From Siphonodentalium dalli (lineage: Eukaryota; Mollusca; Scaphopoda; Gadilida; Siphonodentaliidae), in NCBI GenBank assembly GCA_032622095.1, contig CP136069.1:128945123-129009122 (forward strand): DNA of 64,000 nt, written 5' to 3'. The notes under the pieces are model-generated. The model was not told the DNA's origin. It worked only from the letters and a program-made list of their open reading frames with translations, and ran no database searches. The position numbers were made by a program, and so were the translations under genes. This document shows, one piece after another, positions 11,746 through 25,300 of the stretch (within the stretch, counting starts at the first letter, position 1; each line of letters begins with the position of its first letter).

Positions 11746-12767
11746 GGTATGCGGCTTATACAGACCCTGGCTCTTACGGACCCTGGCTCATACGGACCAC
11801 CGGCTGATACGGACCCTGGCTTATACGGACCCCCAGCTTATATACGGACCCTGGCTCATACGGACCTCAATTTTATTTTTTATTTTTTATGTTTATTTAA
11901 ATAAATTTAAATTATGATTGTCTTTTCACACATATATCTGTATTAATTGAGAATTTCGGTTATTTTTTTGGTGATTTTCAAACTATGAATTTTACCAATT
12001 TGTTCGGTGATTTTCGGTGAACTTATATTTATGAAGTTAGTATATAATTATGATTGTCTTTTCACACATATATCTGTATTAATTGAGAATTTCGGTGATG
12101 TTCTGACTTGAAAAAGCATTTATTGAATCGTGTTAATTAAGCTCTTCGCCGGTGTATAAACACGCGTGCGTGATCCCTTTATGTCATCGTATAAACAGAC
12201 ACGCGGTGATAAATGGTCAGTGAATGGTGACAGGATGAATCCACTGAGTTTGATTTGTTACAAAAACATGTTCGTAAAAACACAACTGGAATATATTCAA
12301 CTGATTTATTGTTGACTGGCATAATTCCACAAGGTCTAACTGTGCTTCATGTGGAGATACTATTCGGCATCGTCAGGAGGTTATTGGCTGCATTGAACCT
12401 GAATGTTCCCGTTTGACGCATCGGGTTTGTGACACAGGTGAGTTATAAAACGACCGGAAAGTTAATGACATTGTGGAAAGACTACTCGTCGATGAGGATA
12501 AGTGCCAGCAAACTACTAAAAGAAGCCGCCAAGCTGTACGCCCCAGTTTAAATAATGTTCGTCTGATGTAACTTTGTTCCATTTTTGTTATCATTATATT
12601 TTTGTTATCTCTGTATGTATGTTGTCATAATTTAAATTGTTTTAAATAAACATAAAAAATTAAATTGTATATTTTAATTGAGGTCCGTATAAGCCAGGGT
12701 CCATATCAGCTGGAGGTCCGTATGAGCCAGGGTCTGTATGAGCCAGGGTCCGTATCAGCCGGCATTC
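11746..12767. mobile_element. 1.02-kb element with tandem-repeat terminal inverted repeats and 8-bp TSD
   Basis: 'ctcccaag' occurs at 11738-11745 and 12768-12775, a perfect 8-bp duplication. The ends are about 100-bp inverted repeats built of tandem units of about 17-19 bp reading 'ctcatacggaccctgg' on the left and its complement on the right. The interior has a direct repeat (about 11908-11960 and 12042-12095) and a broken zinc-finger-like coding piece. The TSD length suits MULE or hAT superfamilies; the internal fragment leans towards MULE-like. Confidence 0.75.
12335..12571 (+). pseudogene. Degraded zinc-finger-like coding fragment inside the 1.02-kb element
   Basis: One frame reads about 78 codons ending in TAA, interrupted by a single TAA at 12446-12448. 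The first part has CASCGDTIRHRQ, then a Cys, another Cys four residues later, and a THRVC that together look like a PHD/treble-clef-type metal site (C-x2-C ... C-x4-C-x4-H-x3-C). After the stop it continues in the same frame through VNDIVERLLVDEDK. A likely acceptor 'ccacaag' precedes it. Similar zinc-binding segments occur in proteins with MULE transposase domains in marine invertebrates, recalled rather than searched. It could be an exon remnant of the parental transposon or a captured host exon. Confidence 0.45.
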
Positions 12768-12775
12768 CTCCCAAG

Positions 12776-14193
12776 TTAATACCTCTTCCCACCACAGAAG
12801 CAATTATATCTCTGCAAAGACACAGGTCATTAATTTAGATTAGAATAATAAATGTCTTCTGGCAGCTTGTGTAAAGATAACTGTTAGCAAATTGAGTCTG
12901 GAGCCCGGTCGGGAGGGGACATGTTGAGCTGGAGGAGGTGGGGGGTGATCAGTAGTGTACAGTTGGTAATTTAAAGGTAGATATTTACCGATCTACATAC
13001 ATGAAGCCTCTCTAGCCACATATCCTGTTTAGATGTACTTTTAAAGTGATTATGAAAAGTTCTGACTGTTATGGTCTCCAGAGTCCCAGTCTTATCAGTC
13101 GTTGCAGTCTGGTGAGCGATCCCAGTCTTTGACTGTCTTGTTTCAGAGCTTTCTGGAAATTTTGCCAATCTGTGATATTGTTTTGAACTCATGGACTGAG
13201 AGTTAGCGTGCATGTACATGTTACATGTACTAAACATTCCCTTCTGGAATGAGCGACTTTAAAGTCATTAGCTTCACTCCCGGTGGGCATATATTTGATG
13301 TCAGACAGAACTGTGCCCGATATACCACAAGAAAGGTCATAAAAAACTAGAAGGAAAACCCCAATGTGGCATATTATTAGTGCGGTACTCGCCCTGTATT
13401 AAATTGTTGAAAACTGCGATCAGAGTAAGAAATCTTCTCAGATACTAACACATTTTCGGAGCGAATCAGCGCGCGGAGTCTCATGGAATTATATTCGGAG
13501 GAAATCGGAACCACCCGAATAACGACGATCGGCTGGCACGCACGACTGGGAGAACAGCCAAAACAAAGGCCGGCATGTCGATAACGAAAGTAGATTCAAC
13601 AAAAAGAGAAAAAAACAAACAAAATAATAGGGGGCCTATCATAGTTGTTGCATTCAAGTTTTCTAAGTAAAATGTCGACAATTATTTGGCAACTAACAAA
13701 GTTTTCACACTCTGTATATATATTTATATATATATGGAATTTTTGCAAATTTAGGAGAGAATGAGTACGTATTCACCAGTGTGCAAAAGACGATTGGCAG
13801 TGGCACGCCTCCGAAATTATCCAGGTTCACCAATAATAAACAAATCTGGGAATTCTGCCTTCTAATCTAACGTCAACATATTTGGCCGAATACAAGGTGA
13901 AGTTATCTGCATGCGAATTATTGACTTCTGTAAATGTAAATTATAAGCAATATTGCAATAATGTTTGACATCACAAATGATAGACCAATCGTGCTGAGCT
14001 AGATCGATTGGTCTTCCTGACACTGTTGTAAGAGATTTCTTGAATATTGAAATTTTGTTTGCTTGAAGATTTGTTAAAATTTATGATGAATATACCAGCA
14101 AAAAATTATACATTGTCTTTCATTAGTTTCAAAATTGTCTTTCATTAGTTTCAAAATGAATCAGAATAATTCTTTTACAAAAAAATGGTTGTA
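12776..14193. other. Intergenic stretch without recognised genes
   Basis: Nothing recognisable was found on either strand. An AT-rich 'tatatatatttatatatatat' microsatellite lies near 13713-13735. The minus-strand ORFs at 12971-13237 and 13481-13681 show no family features. Confidence 0.5.
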
Positions 14194-14808
14194 ACTTGAA
14201 AGAACAATTTAGAGTAGGCCAACTCCCTTTATCCAAGATTCATGCTGGCTGTGAAAGACCGATGGGATTATTTTAGCCCGATCGGTATATTTTAGCACGA
14301 TGGGGCTATTATTGATTGATCGGTGGTTCACCCAGACCTGTAGGATATGCGCACTATAGGATATAGATAAGGCGTTTTATGTATGGGAGGCCTATTTCAC
14401 TTGAAAGAACAATTTATAGTAGGCCTACTCCCTTTATCCAAGATTCAGGCTGGCTGTGAAAGACCGATCGGTCTATTTTAGCCCGATCAGTCTATTTTAG
14501 CCCGATCGGGCTATTATTGATTGATCGGTGGTTCACCCAGACCTGTAGGGTATGCGCGCTATAGTATATAGATAAGGCGTTTCATGTATGGGAGGCCTAT
14601 TTCACTTGAAAGAACAATTTAGAGTAGGCCTACTCCCTTTATCCAAGATTCAAGCTGTCTGTGAAAGAACGATCGGTCTATTTTAGCCTGATCGGTCTAC
14701 TTTAGCCCGATCGGGCTGTTATTGATTGATCGGTGGTTCACCCAGACCTGTAGGATATACGCGCTATAGCATATAGATACATCATTTCATGTATGGGATA
14801 TCCATTTC
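14194..14808. repeat. Three tandem copies of a 205-bp unit
   Basis: 'acttgaaagaacaattt' starts at 14194, 14399 and 14604, a spacing of 205. Each unit holds 'ctccctttatccaagattca', several 'cccgatcgg' motifs and 'ggttcacccagacctgtagg'. It is a small satellite array with high similarity between units. Confidence 0.9.
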
Positions 14809-14944
14809 ACATTTATTATTCATTTACGATCAAGCGCAAATATTTCGCAAAATAACATCTATCATTTGCACTTCAGTGTAAATCATTTGCGCAAATAAAA
14901 ATTAATATGCATTGATATCACCACCCTGAATTAATTTACAGACC

Positions 14945-15310
14945 CACCATATGAGGGAAGCACCCCCCAGTAACCCCAATATCTCTTTTATGACCATGGA
15001 AATGGTAGAGATATGTGCAGGATATATCTCTTTTATAAAATATACTAGATCTCTGGGATGGAGACACAAATTCTTGGGGACAGGGATGCTGATAATATGA
15101 AAATTGGGGTTTTCCCCAATTTCAAGTCAATAAGTACACCATATGAGGGAAGCGAGTCCCCAGTAACCCCGAATTCCATATTTATGGCCATGGAAATGGT
15201 ACCGGTATATATCTGTGTAGGAGATGTCCCTTTAATAAAATATACTAGAGCTCTGTGAGTGAGGCACCAATTATTGGGACACCAGGGACAGAGATGCTGA
15301 TATATGCATA
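14945..15310. repeat. Two tandem copies of a ~190-bp unit
   Basis: 'caccatatgagggaagc' recurs at about 14945 and 15136. Each is followed by 'cagtaaccccga/a', 'ccatggaaatggta' and 'ttataaaatatactaga'-like blocks in the same order. The short ORF at 15058-15258 is a by-product. Confidence 0.8.
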
Positions 15311-15419
15311 TGGAAATATTTTTTCTTCAATGTTTCAGTATTATATGGGGCTACTACTATGGGTCCATGATAATATACTATGAGATGGACTCTATCATTC
15401 ACAATCAGAGGGAAGTAAG

Positions 15420-16060
15420 GGGGTGTTAGGTATTTGCGCTTAAGCGCAAATATATTGATAGACATATACTTGCGCTTAAGCGCAATGATTCATTTTCACA
15501 TTTTATATCAACTAATTGCATTTAAGCGTAAATAATTTACGCTTAAGCACAAATCAGTTACGCTTAATGTAATCATTTACGCTTAAGCATAATTGACTTA
15601 TGCGTTATCATAATACATTGGAATTATATTAAGAGCAATAATTTCATCGGCTGTCTTACCTTATATGTATATTTGTATAATCTGATGTATGTTAACTTAC
15701 TGGCATTAGTAATGTGGTTGCATCCATTTCAGCTTGAGTATGTGGAGTTCAATGGGAGTGTATATGAATTACGGTTAAGCGCAACTCATTTAAGCTTAAG
15801 AGGATTTCATTTACACTTAATCGTAATTGAAATGAATTATGCTTAAGCAAATACATGTACCTATCTCCAACTGGTTTCCTCAGTTTGAATATCCATCTTA
15901 GTATGGGATCTGGGTGGAGTCCTCACCTATGTTCGAGTAATGTTTTATGGCCTGAGTTAATTTGAGTTTAGAGCAAATCACATGGGAGTCTTTTTTACAT
16001 TTATTATTTATTTGCATAGAAATATTTGCGCTTAAGCATAAAGCAATTGCGCTTACTTAG
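15420..16060. repeat. Region rich in the palindrome TTGCGCTTAAGCGCAA
   Basis: Full or decayed copies of 'tgcgcttaagcgcaa' appear repeatedly (for example 15434, 15469, then degenerate forms to about 16050). With 'atgggatatccatttcacat' at 14787 they resemble the 33697-36470 element, suggesting a decayed relative. Confidence 0.65.
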
Positions 16061-16973
16061 TGCAAATACACAACACTTCTTTACTTCCATCCAATTTTAA
16101 CTGTCAATGATTGAGTCCATCTTATGGTATATTTATTTGGGCCTATATAAACTCAAAAATTGAAGAAAACATAATTCCATATGGATATCTATATCATCGC
16201 TGTCCCAAACAAATACGGTCTGTACTAGAATAGTGAATAGCAATATGGCACACATGTAGCATTGCACAGGTAATTAAACAGTTTGAAATACGCATGTAAG
16301 ACAACTCTTTCTGCACGAGACTGTACCTGCTGTACATCGATCATAAAATCGGTCAACGATCTGCAACGATTACAAATTTCTATAAATAGTAACATTTTCA
16401 ACTGTTACCGTTGTTCATTGCTCGATCATGACCACTTTGATTATAATTCTTTCATAACTCGGTCAATGTTCTTCCGTTGGTGATTTCAGGCAATAATTCC
16501 TTTTATATCCCTCCCATTCGAATTGACTATTCCGCTTGTTTTTCGTTTTATTAAGCTGATGTTACGCTATTCCAGCAAACGGCCTCCCTCCACGGAAGCT
16601 ATTTTCTGAGAACGAAAGCCGACTCAATCCCGACCAAGTCGGAAGTGTTCGGGTGTTTCCGCGACTGCACACGACAACTCGTTTGTGTATTTATTTCGCG
16701 TTTACAGTGGAATTATTCGTCCCGATTGAGGGAAAGTAAATAGTTAGTTACGTGGCCGTATAATTAGTACAAACTGATATCTGGTTGGGGCATTTCGTGT
16801 ATGGGGGTTATTTTATTCAGTCTTTCCACAGAATAACGCAGGGAACTCAATTGTGAGGTTCAGTTTACGTTTCACATCACTTTAATAATGCGCCATATTT
16901 TATCTTTAATTATGAGAACAAAAGTCTTTTAAGATAGAGTATCTCTTCCATGAGCCTTCTCAGTCAGTGATAT

Positions 16974-17117
16974 ATAGAGAGAATCAATTGGTTCCAAGAA
17001 TTACGTTAAATAATTCACGAGAGGCGTCGGTAAGAAATGAGTGCAGGTTAGCGCACGAGTTTCTTACCCATACGTCTCTCACCTTGAGTGAATTATTGAT
17101 CATAATTCTTATCACTT
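16974..17117. mobile_element. Hairpin MITE, second copy
   Basis: Its left arm matches 5858-6023 ('gaattacgttaaataattca', 'cggtaagaaa') and the right arm is the complement around a loop near 17048. It is somewhat decayed at the right end. Confidence 0.65.
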
Positions 17118-17253
17118 CAACAATGAGATTGTTTGACTTTTAATGGAGCACCATTTTGCAAAAAGCATTGACCCCTATAAGAGAATGGCTAAACACTAAA
17201 TACATGTACCAGTATATAAAATTATTTCCTAATATGGCCAGGCCTCATAATAA

Positions 17254-17565
17254 GGTGCCCGTCATTTGCAGAATGAGGTCCCCAGAGGGTGAACTGTGTG
17301 ACGCTATTATGCATAACAGGCTAGCATCACCAAATTCACCCTCTGGGGACCTCAATCTTCATGGCCTCATCTGCTATGTTAGAGAGACTCAGATTGAAGT
17401 TCCCAAATGGTGAATATTGTGATGTATACCCATTGGATACCCAATTTGGGGATATAGAGAAACTAAAAAATAAATAGAATCTATGTGAAGAAATTACATA
17501 CAGGATAGCATCACTAAATTCACCTGCTGGGGACCTCATTCTGCGAATGACAGGCACCTTATTCT
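17254..17565. mobile_element. Inverted-repeat element ('tgcagaatgaggtcccc' family)
   Basis: The terminal inverted repeats are 'aaggtgcccgtcatttgcag' at the left and its complement at 17525-17563. It also holds an internal inverted 'accctctggggacctca'. Short ORFs on both strands are artefacts of this palindrome. Confidence 0.7.
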
Positions 17566-18179
17566 CAGGCCTGAAAATAGCTAAGCGTATGAGCATTCAG
17601 CGCCGCCTTTGAACTTTTGAAAATACAGCTGTCGCCACCTGGTTGAAATATTTGTTTTTTTTATGAGATTGTCACTTTGATGTCTTTCATTTGATAGATA
17701 TTGTTCTATTATTATGTCAGCTCTTGCGATTAGCCAATCTGCATTGACAAATAGTGACGGTGGATGAACCCATATTATGTTGATGATGGCATTAGTGACC
17801 CCATATGAAGTCAATATTAGGTGCTTATCCACCATCTTGTTTTTCAGAAATAAAAAACTCGCCTCGGGGGATATTTTCGGTGTATTTTGGCACCAAGAAA
17901 AGGGATATGTCGGAAATCATTTTCTTCGAATTTACAGACATAGTACAATGTACCAAACATGCATGTGATATATTTGAGGAATTCTAAAGACTCGTAAATT
18001 AACTATGAAATTCAGTTTGTTGTCCTACTTCTGGTGATCAGCCATTGACTCAATGCGTTGTGCATCGACACTGTGATGTTACATAAGTTAACCGCCATAG
18101 ACCACATGTTTAACTTGCCAAATTAAAATAAATTATAGAGATATGCTCGATTTTGTCCGCTGACATAATAAATACGAAC

Positions 18180-18302
18180 GCTTAGTGGTCAGATATGGTG
18201 TCATTTGAGGCTCAGCGAGATCAATATTAGACCCGGCCTATGGCCTCATATAATATTGATTTCACTTCTCCTCACATGACACCATATCCGACCACTAAGC
18301 GC
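18180..18302. repeat. Hairpin, ~28-bp arms
   Basis: 'gcttagtggtcagatatgg' at 18180 is mirrored by 'ccatatccgaccactaagc' ending at 18300. The intervening bases also pair partly ('tcaatatta', 'taatattga'). Probably a small MITE. Confidence 0.7.
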
Positions 18303-18604
18303 TCAGTAACTTATAATATTTGGCCATATTTCTTCTACAAACAGAGCAAATTGACAAACCGTTCAAATTATAGATTCCAGCCCTCGAAATTAGGAAAAAT
18401 GTTCCATGGCAAATTTAATGCTGTGGCATGTTAGATTCCACATGTTGCCACGGCATTGCATATTGCCATAGCCAATTTCGAGAAGTGAGGACATGTTTCT
18501 CAGATGGCGATAAAATGTTTTAATGAGCATGAAATAGTTTTGGGCCACAGGCAGATACAAGTGTATTCTTTTGCATCAGAATTCATCTGCACTTGCATAA
18601 TGTA

Positions 18605-18804
18605 CAGTAACATCCTAAATAATCGACCCCTAAACCACAGCAGAATTATGGGAAATTTTTCAGGATTTAGTCTGAAATATGGCTTGCTGCTATTCATCGG
18701 AAAGCTTCCCGATGAATGGCAACAAGCCATATTTCCGTCTAAATCCTGAAAAATTTCCCACAATTCTGCTATGGTTAAAGGGTCATAAACTCCGGGCATT
18801 ACTG
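18605..18804. mobile_element. Mariner-like palindromic MITE at a TA target
   Basis: TA precedes 'cagtaacatcctaaataatc' and TA follows 'gggcattactg'. The 200-bp element is nearly one hairpin: 'ccacagcagaattatgggaa' is mirrored at 18750-18780. A diverged left-end copy starts near 33506 ('ggtaatgctctaaataatcg'). ORFs on both strands are palindrome artefacts. Confidence 0.8.
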
Positions 18805-18940
18805 TATAGGCAGAAAAGAATCATGTCACATGAAATTCATAAAATGGGATATTGAAATCACACATATCTATCGTTTCATCAACCAACACAATTGGACTCC
18901 GAGATATAGAGAGCCAGAAGACAATTTGCATAGCTAAATA

Positions 18941-18946
18941 TTTATT
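18941..18946 (-). promoter_or_regulatory. Candidate poly(A) signal of MORN2
   Basis: TTTATT on + is AATAAA on -, about 340 nt after the MORN2 stop codon. It is a plausible 3' end signal; no cleavage site can be shown from sequence. Confidence 0.4.
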
Positions 18947-19287
18947 GTAATAATTATGTAAAGTGATACAAAATAAATTAAGGGTCAACAAGTTTCCTCA
19001 GACCATTCATGGCTTGTTTGTCCAATATTCCATATCTCAAAGTCAATCTATGACATTTATCCTGTAGTTCCTATTATTGTTTTCTCTGAAGATTTAGTAT
19101 GTGCCGGTATGTGCCGATAGCCTTCTAGTTACACACTATAGGAAAGGTGTACTCTGTTGATGTGGCATCAGCTGTGGACATATGTTCAGTTTGGAGGAGG
19201 AGTTGTTTTCAAAAACTTCCATCACTTTAACACAGAAATTGAATGACGCTCTCAATGACTGTCCGCATTCATCAAATTGTTTACATG

Positions 19288-19396
19288 TCAGCAGGCTAGA
19301 TTCAATTTAAATCTCAACCCTGGTGCAGCCTTATATCTGAACTGTCCTGTCCAAACTTGTCCTTCTGTGTCTGTGAACTCTCCTTCACCTTCCATT
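19288..19396 (-). CDS. MORN2: MORN2 terminal exon
   Basis: The acceptor is 'tttatatattgcag'. The first base completes Arg, followed by MEGEGEFTDTEGQVW, then RYKAAPGLRFKLNLAC and TGA. It is 36 codons including stop. The intron before it is 4.6 kb and holds a complete hAT-like element. Confidence 0.92.
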
Positions 19397-22300
19397 CTGC
19401 AATATATAAATGCAGGGTGATAAAATTTAAAGGTACTGAATCCAATCGATGGTGCCCATATCATCATATTCCAACAACAATGTTTTTTTAAATGCCGCTC
19501 CAGTTATCAGAATTGATTAACTGCCCAAAATAATGCTAACCACAGTCAACTATAGTATAAAAATGCCCAAAACCTGTTATTTATTAACATTTTGACCGTC
19601 GTCTCGTCGACCTTTTACTGGGCCACTATAAATTATCGGTGGTGAAAAATAATAGATTTAAAAAATCGATAGCTGATCACTCTGAACTTTGATGAATTTA
19701 TGCTCTAAAATTTATGAAGTTTATTCTTGTCCGTACACATGTTTATAATCGACATTTGTGTTAATTCAATCTTAGTGTTTTTATTTCATTTTTATGTTTA
19801 CCCATACCATAGTATGGTAAACATAGTGTCGTTGTCCGGATTGACCACTCGTCGTTAGTCCGTCCGTCCGTCTGTCTGTCTGTAGACACTTTACACATGG
19901 TGCGATAACTGAAATATTTTCTATCTGATTGGAACCAAATTTTGTATATGAATTTCTCAGCACCAAATACAGATCGAGTTCGAATATGGGTTTGATCCGA
20001 GTTTTTTTTACAGAGTTATGGCCCTTTTTCGACTTAAAATTCATGCATGCTGCCATAACTAAAAACAAAATTATCTGACCGGTACCAAATCTGGTATGCG
20101 AGTTTCTCAGTCCAAAATACATATCGAGTTCGAATATGGGTTTGATCTGATATTTTTTAATGGAGTTATGGCCCTTTGACATTGAATTCATGCATGCTTC
20201 CATAAATACACCATTTCTCAACTGATAGGAACCAAATTTTGTATGTGAGTTTCTCAACTCAAAATACAGATCAAATTCGAATATGGGTTTGATCCGTTAT
20301 TTTTTAATGGAGTTATGGCCCTTTTTTAACTAAGAATTGAACAGACAACCCTAGCAGTCTAAAATTATTTACCAGTGATATGAAGTTTAACTCCTTAGAG
20401 AAGGAGATAAGCAGTAATCTGTATTATGAGAAATAGAGTTATTTTTAGCCATCAGTATGAGGCCTAACCAGAGATACTTTATACTGGTACCTGTGGAGAG
20501 ATAATAGCTCTATGTAATTAATTTGCCCTGTTAGCCTGGGTTTCTGAGGAGGTCTCTATATCAAGAAAGATGGCTTGCAATAGAAAACTCATTGGGAATA
20601 AATTGTGTTTTATCACATAATCTGTTATGTTTGTCCAGTGTTTCACAAAAATCACATACATGCCCATGCTAGTGGAGATGGGGAAAATTGATACTTACCC
20701 ACAAATGACTAATTTGTATGTTTACCCATACCATAGTATGGTATTAAAACATAGTATCAATGTCCGGATTGACCACTCGTCGTTAGTCCATCTGTCCACA
20801 TGTCTGCCTGTAGACACTTTACGCATGGTGCGATAACTCAAACATTTTCTATCTGATCGGAACCAAATTTTGTATATGAATTTTACAGCACAAAAGACAG
20901 ATTGAATTTGAATATGGGTTTGATCAGACTATTTTTAAGTGAGTTATGGACCTTTTTCCAAAAAAATATTCACTCTTAAAAAAAAAAAATTTAGTTTTAA
21001 TTTCTTGCACAATTTAACATAAAATGAATAAATAAATAAATAACAACAAAAAATAATAAATTTTTTTTTTTATAATAATTAAAAAAAAAGTAGTAACAGT
21101 AACAGAGTAACTTACTATCGCCAAGGGATGGGTTAACATCTGCCGATCGTGATCGGCCTCTCGTTCTAACTCTTTATTGTGTTGCGTGTGAACTATAACT
21201 AGTACTCACGGACGACTTGCACTAATTGGCAGTCAATTTGGAATTTTGTAGAACGTTTCCGGGTTCTGAAACTGATATTTTCAATAAATCAAGAGGTACA
21301 GGGTCGTTATGTGGCGTGATTGCTTTGAGTGGGTCAGTAGACAATTCTGCATCTAATGACGCATAATATATATACTTGTATACTACTTAATATCGTTGAG
21401 AGTATCATATCCGATTCTCGGAGAGTACACCATATAGAACGAGTAGAAAAAAACAGCTTGTGGACATTAAAAAATTATAAATTTAGTTGGATACCTTTCT
21501 ATAGGATTATTACTGGGGTTAATTTTTGTGTCCCTGGTATGGTTTCATCCTTTGATAAATGTCAACCATATGTGATCACTTCTGTTTACTATAGGGTTGA
21601 ATCATCCTATTCTAATTGTTTGCAATTTATATTTGAGTCAATTGCACAAACTTTCTTCCAAAATCCTCAGTTGGTGTCAACATAATCCATTAACAAGAGC
21701 ACGCCGTCGGGGCGTGGCATAATACGCCCGTTTCTGGAGTAGAGTGGGTCATGTAGACAGAACCCATATTTGAACTTGATCTGTATACCAAATCCAAGTC
21801 GAAAAAGGGGCATAACTCAGTTAAAATCATGCGGCCGAAACCCATATTCGAACTTGACCTGTATTTTGGTGTGGTAAACTAACATACCAAATTTGGTTCA
21901 GTTCACTCGATTCAATCTAAAGTTATCATCCTGAAACCAAAAGCGGATGGACGGACGGACAACCCATTTACATAATACAACCGTTTTTTCAAACGGGCGT
22001 ATAAAAATGTAGCCAAAGGTTCATGTATATCCCAAATCCCAAGAGGTTCACTAATCGATATTTTCTTAACAATATAAAAAGTTGTCTTTAGTCAAAGAAT
22101 TATGGGGAAAACATGCCTAAGCAGTGAATATTCAACATCAGTGTTCGCGCTGTCGGTAGCCAAATTAGCCAATGGCTAATCTTTTTCGAATTTGGCTAAT
22201 AAAAATTTCATTTGGCTAAACTTTTGGCTAAACTTTTTTTGAACCCAAATGGAGACTGAAAGCATGGAGGCAGAAAGCTAATTAATAAAAGCGCTCAATA

Positions 22301-25300
22301 GATCGACATTCAAGACGAAGTTAGGTGACGAAAGTATTTCATTATTTTCGTACTTATGAAATATCGTACAAAGGGAAACCCGATCGACAACTCTATCAAC
22401 CAAGCGATCACAAAGTGATATGCAATCATCTTTAGTTTTCACAAGACGGACATTCAAAGACGCATGGACATTAAACCGACCATGGTTGAATTATGACAAT
22501 GTGAAGAAAGCAATGTTTTGTAAAGTACATTGACGCCGGTATATCAGCAATTTTGTTCGTAACAGGCTGTTTTAATCCGGAGAAAGATTACGTCACTCTG
22601 CACGAAGCAGCAAAAGGTCATTATTAATTTTTACATTTAATCCCCCAATCCCCCATTCAGCCCATTGTCTGTCTGGACAGTCTGGTCACTCACGGCGCGC
22701 CTGCACAATGCATGTTTATGATGACATTGTATTTATGACGGTCGAGGTTTATGAGCACCAAGTGTAAGACAATAGCTTAATCAGCCAAATGTGAATCAAG
22801 ACAGCTATTTTGTGGCTAGTTGCCGTCAATACCGATACAGTCAAAATAATATGCATGCTTTTATGACAGATTGTAATTTGATAATGGCGTAACAATATTA
22901 AGTTATTAGTTTCCAGATGTCACTTAGATATTTTCGCAAGGATAAATATTTAATGATTTAAAAAAAGATATTGATATAAAACAAAACAATAATGACATTA
23001 AGAAGGACAATCCCGGGTTACCCCCCCCCCCCCCCCCCCCAAATAACTCTTTCACATAAAGATTAATAAATTTTTAATAAATGATATATATAAAAATACT
23101 TTTAGTTCATCAAAATTATTTAAATTATTGTGTATTTTACCTGTGTCTGTTAGATTTTACGTTTTAGTCATTAATTGTGAACCGACCAGAAAACGATGAT
23201 TTAATTTGGCCAAAGTTTTTTTTAATTTGGCCAAAAAACATTTGGCTAAAGACATTTTCATTTGGCTAATAAAATTTTCATTTGGCTAAACTTTTGGCTA
23301 AAGTTGTTTTCGGTCCAGCGCGAACACTGTTCAACATTGATATAATAACATAAATAGAGGATCTACAACTCGTCCTCAGTTTATAGCGGAATTTACAAAA
23401 CGAGTCCAGTAAATTAGGTCTGGACCGAGCCTTTGGCGAGGTCCAGACCTAATTTACTGGACGAGTTTTGTAATTTTCGCTATAAACTGGGGACGAGTTG
23501 TAGATTCTATTTATTACATGATCCAAAACATCGACAAAACATGCTAAAATCAACAAATGGGACGTGAAACTAACATCGGCTTCTTTAAGGTATGCGGTGA
23601 CGTTTCACGTAACTATTCGTTGTTTGCCCGCGTAAAGAAATAGTCCCAGATAAATAAAGACTCTTTGTTGCATTTAATGGCGTATATTTAATGACATAAC
23701 TTTTCAAACTCTTCATTCATGATAGTTTGTTGGAAAACTATTGGAAGCCATATTATTTTGAGACGTAGCGGACGGAATGTTAACAGGCGACACACCGGAA
23801 GTCAAAGGTCACCTGGCACTATTTCCTGTTATTAAACGAACGTTTAATATCACAATTTATAGCATGGGTTTATTGAATGGAATAAGGATAGGATCATGTA
23901 ATAAAAAGATATATTATGAAGAAAAAAAAATATGTTAGAAAGAAGGCATAAACAAATTCTCCAAAAAAAACTCCAGTGCAATGCCTCCATCTCTCCTGCA
24001 TCCAACCATATAAACAGAGATAATACCTGTTTTCAACAAACTGTCCTTGGTAGAAAGAACTATTAGGCCAGGTGTACTTTCCAGTCCCATGAAACTGATT
24101 GTTGACAAATTCGCCCTCATACACAGAGCCATTAATATGAGTCAGACATCCATTCCCATTCATTTTATCGCCTGACCAAGCACCCGTGTACACCGTTCCT
24201 TCACTTGTGGTATGTATACCATGACCACTCCTCTCTAGTCCGCCGTTAGTCTGCAAATATTCTCCTTCTGAAATGTGCGAAAAATAATTTAGAATGGTAC
24301 ATGTATACATTTTAGCAAGAGCCACAGGAATGAGTCATGTGCATTTAAAGATGGCATATCTCTTTAGTCTTTACCAAACTTTCCAAAAAGATTCGTGATA
24401 TAAATAACACTTTCATATCAGAGAGTCCAGTCAACAGTAGCTTTTTTTTCCATTTTTATTCCATTTTTATAATGTATTATGAACTCAGACAGAAAAAGTA
24501 GCTATTTATAGAATATTATTACACTGTTCAGCTGTGTTTATATTTCAATTGAACATCTTACTTTTAATTCACTTTTAAGTGAAATATTTGCAACACAAGA
24601 TGTTTCTCTTGTGTTTGTTGGGAATTAAAATACAAACATACGTTTTCTAAAAAAGGTTCATAGAAATTGAGTTGTTGGAAGGGTGGCAGGAAGAGATGGA
24701 CCATCTTTATCCCTTTCATGACGGGTGCTGCGCTGGTGCAGCATGAAGACCCTGTGCCAGTGCATTCTCTTATATATGCAAGCCTCACATATATAAGAGA
24801 ATGCACTGTTACAAGATCAAGGTAAATATTGTTAGGCCAATGCATTCTCTTATATATGTGAGGCGCCCTATGCAAGAGAATGCAGTGGCACTAAAATTTC
24901 AGGAAACTCCCATCATGAAAGGGTTATAAACCCTTTCTTTACTAAATACTCATTCACAAGTATTTTAAAGGCCCACTTAATTTACGAGTTACCGATTATT
25001 TTTTTTATAGTGCCTTGATATATGGTTTTAACAAAATCTATGCAATAAAATATGATTAAAATACTATAATTCATCCTCATTTGGAACGTCTGTGTCTCAG
25101 AAGGTGCCCATAGAGTAATAGAAAATAGCTGAAATAATAAAATCATTTCCCCCATTGTGGCTCCCAGAATTCAACAGAAGTTCAAACTATAGTTTTATTT
25201 TCAATGGAAGGGGAATCTACATCTAAATATAAGAGTTATTCCCCTTCCATTGAAAATAATATACTTTGTGCAGAAACTTGACCACAGATCACACATTGGT

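Noticed and set aside
19781-20257. 158-codon minus-strand open frame with internal repeats
   Set aside because: It is a read-through of the dispersed 'gagttatggccctt' repeat units; the same words occur in non-coding copies in other frames.
23019-23040. Long C and G runs (also near 7940, 25871, 37985) as functional G-quadruplex sites
   Set aside because: Single uninterrupted runs inside mobile elements or repeats are more simply homopolymer tracts, and their length may be affected by sequencing error.
23894-24026. Open frame extending the MORN2 central exon
   Set aside because: Similarity stops exactly at a good donor (gtatta), and the true continuation is found at 19396-19288 in matching phase.
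24268-24325. Upstream ATG of the same frame as a MORN2 start
   Set aside because: The bases just before 24267 form a normal acceptor, and a phase-compatible exon with the first MORN unit lies at 26282-26205.
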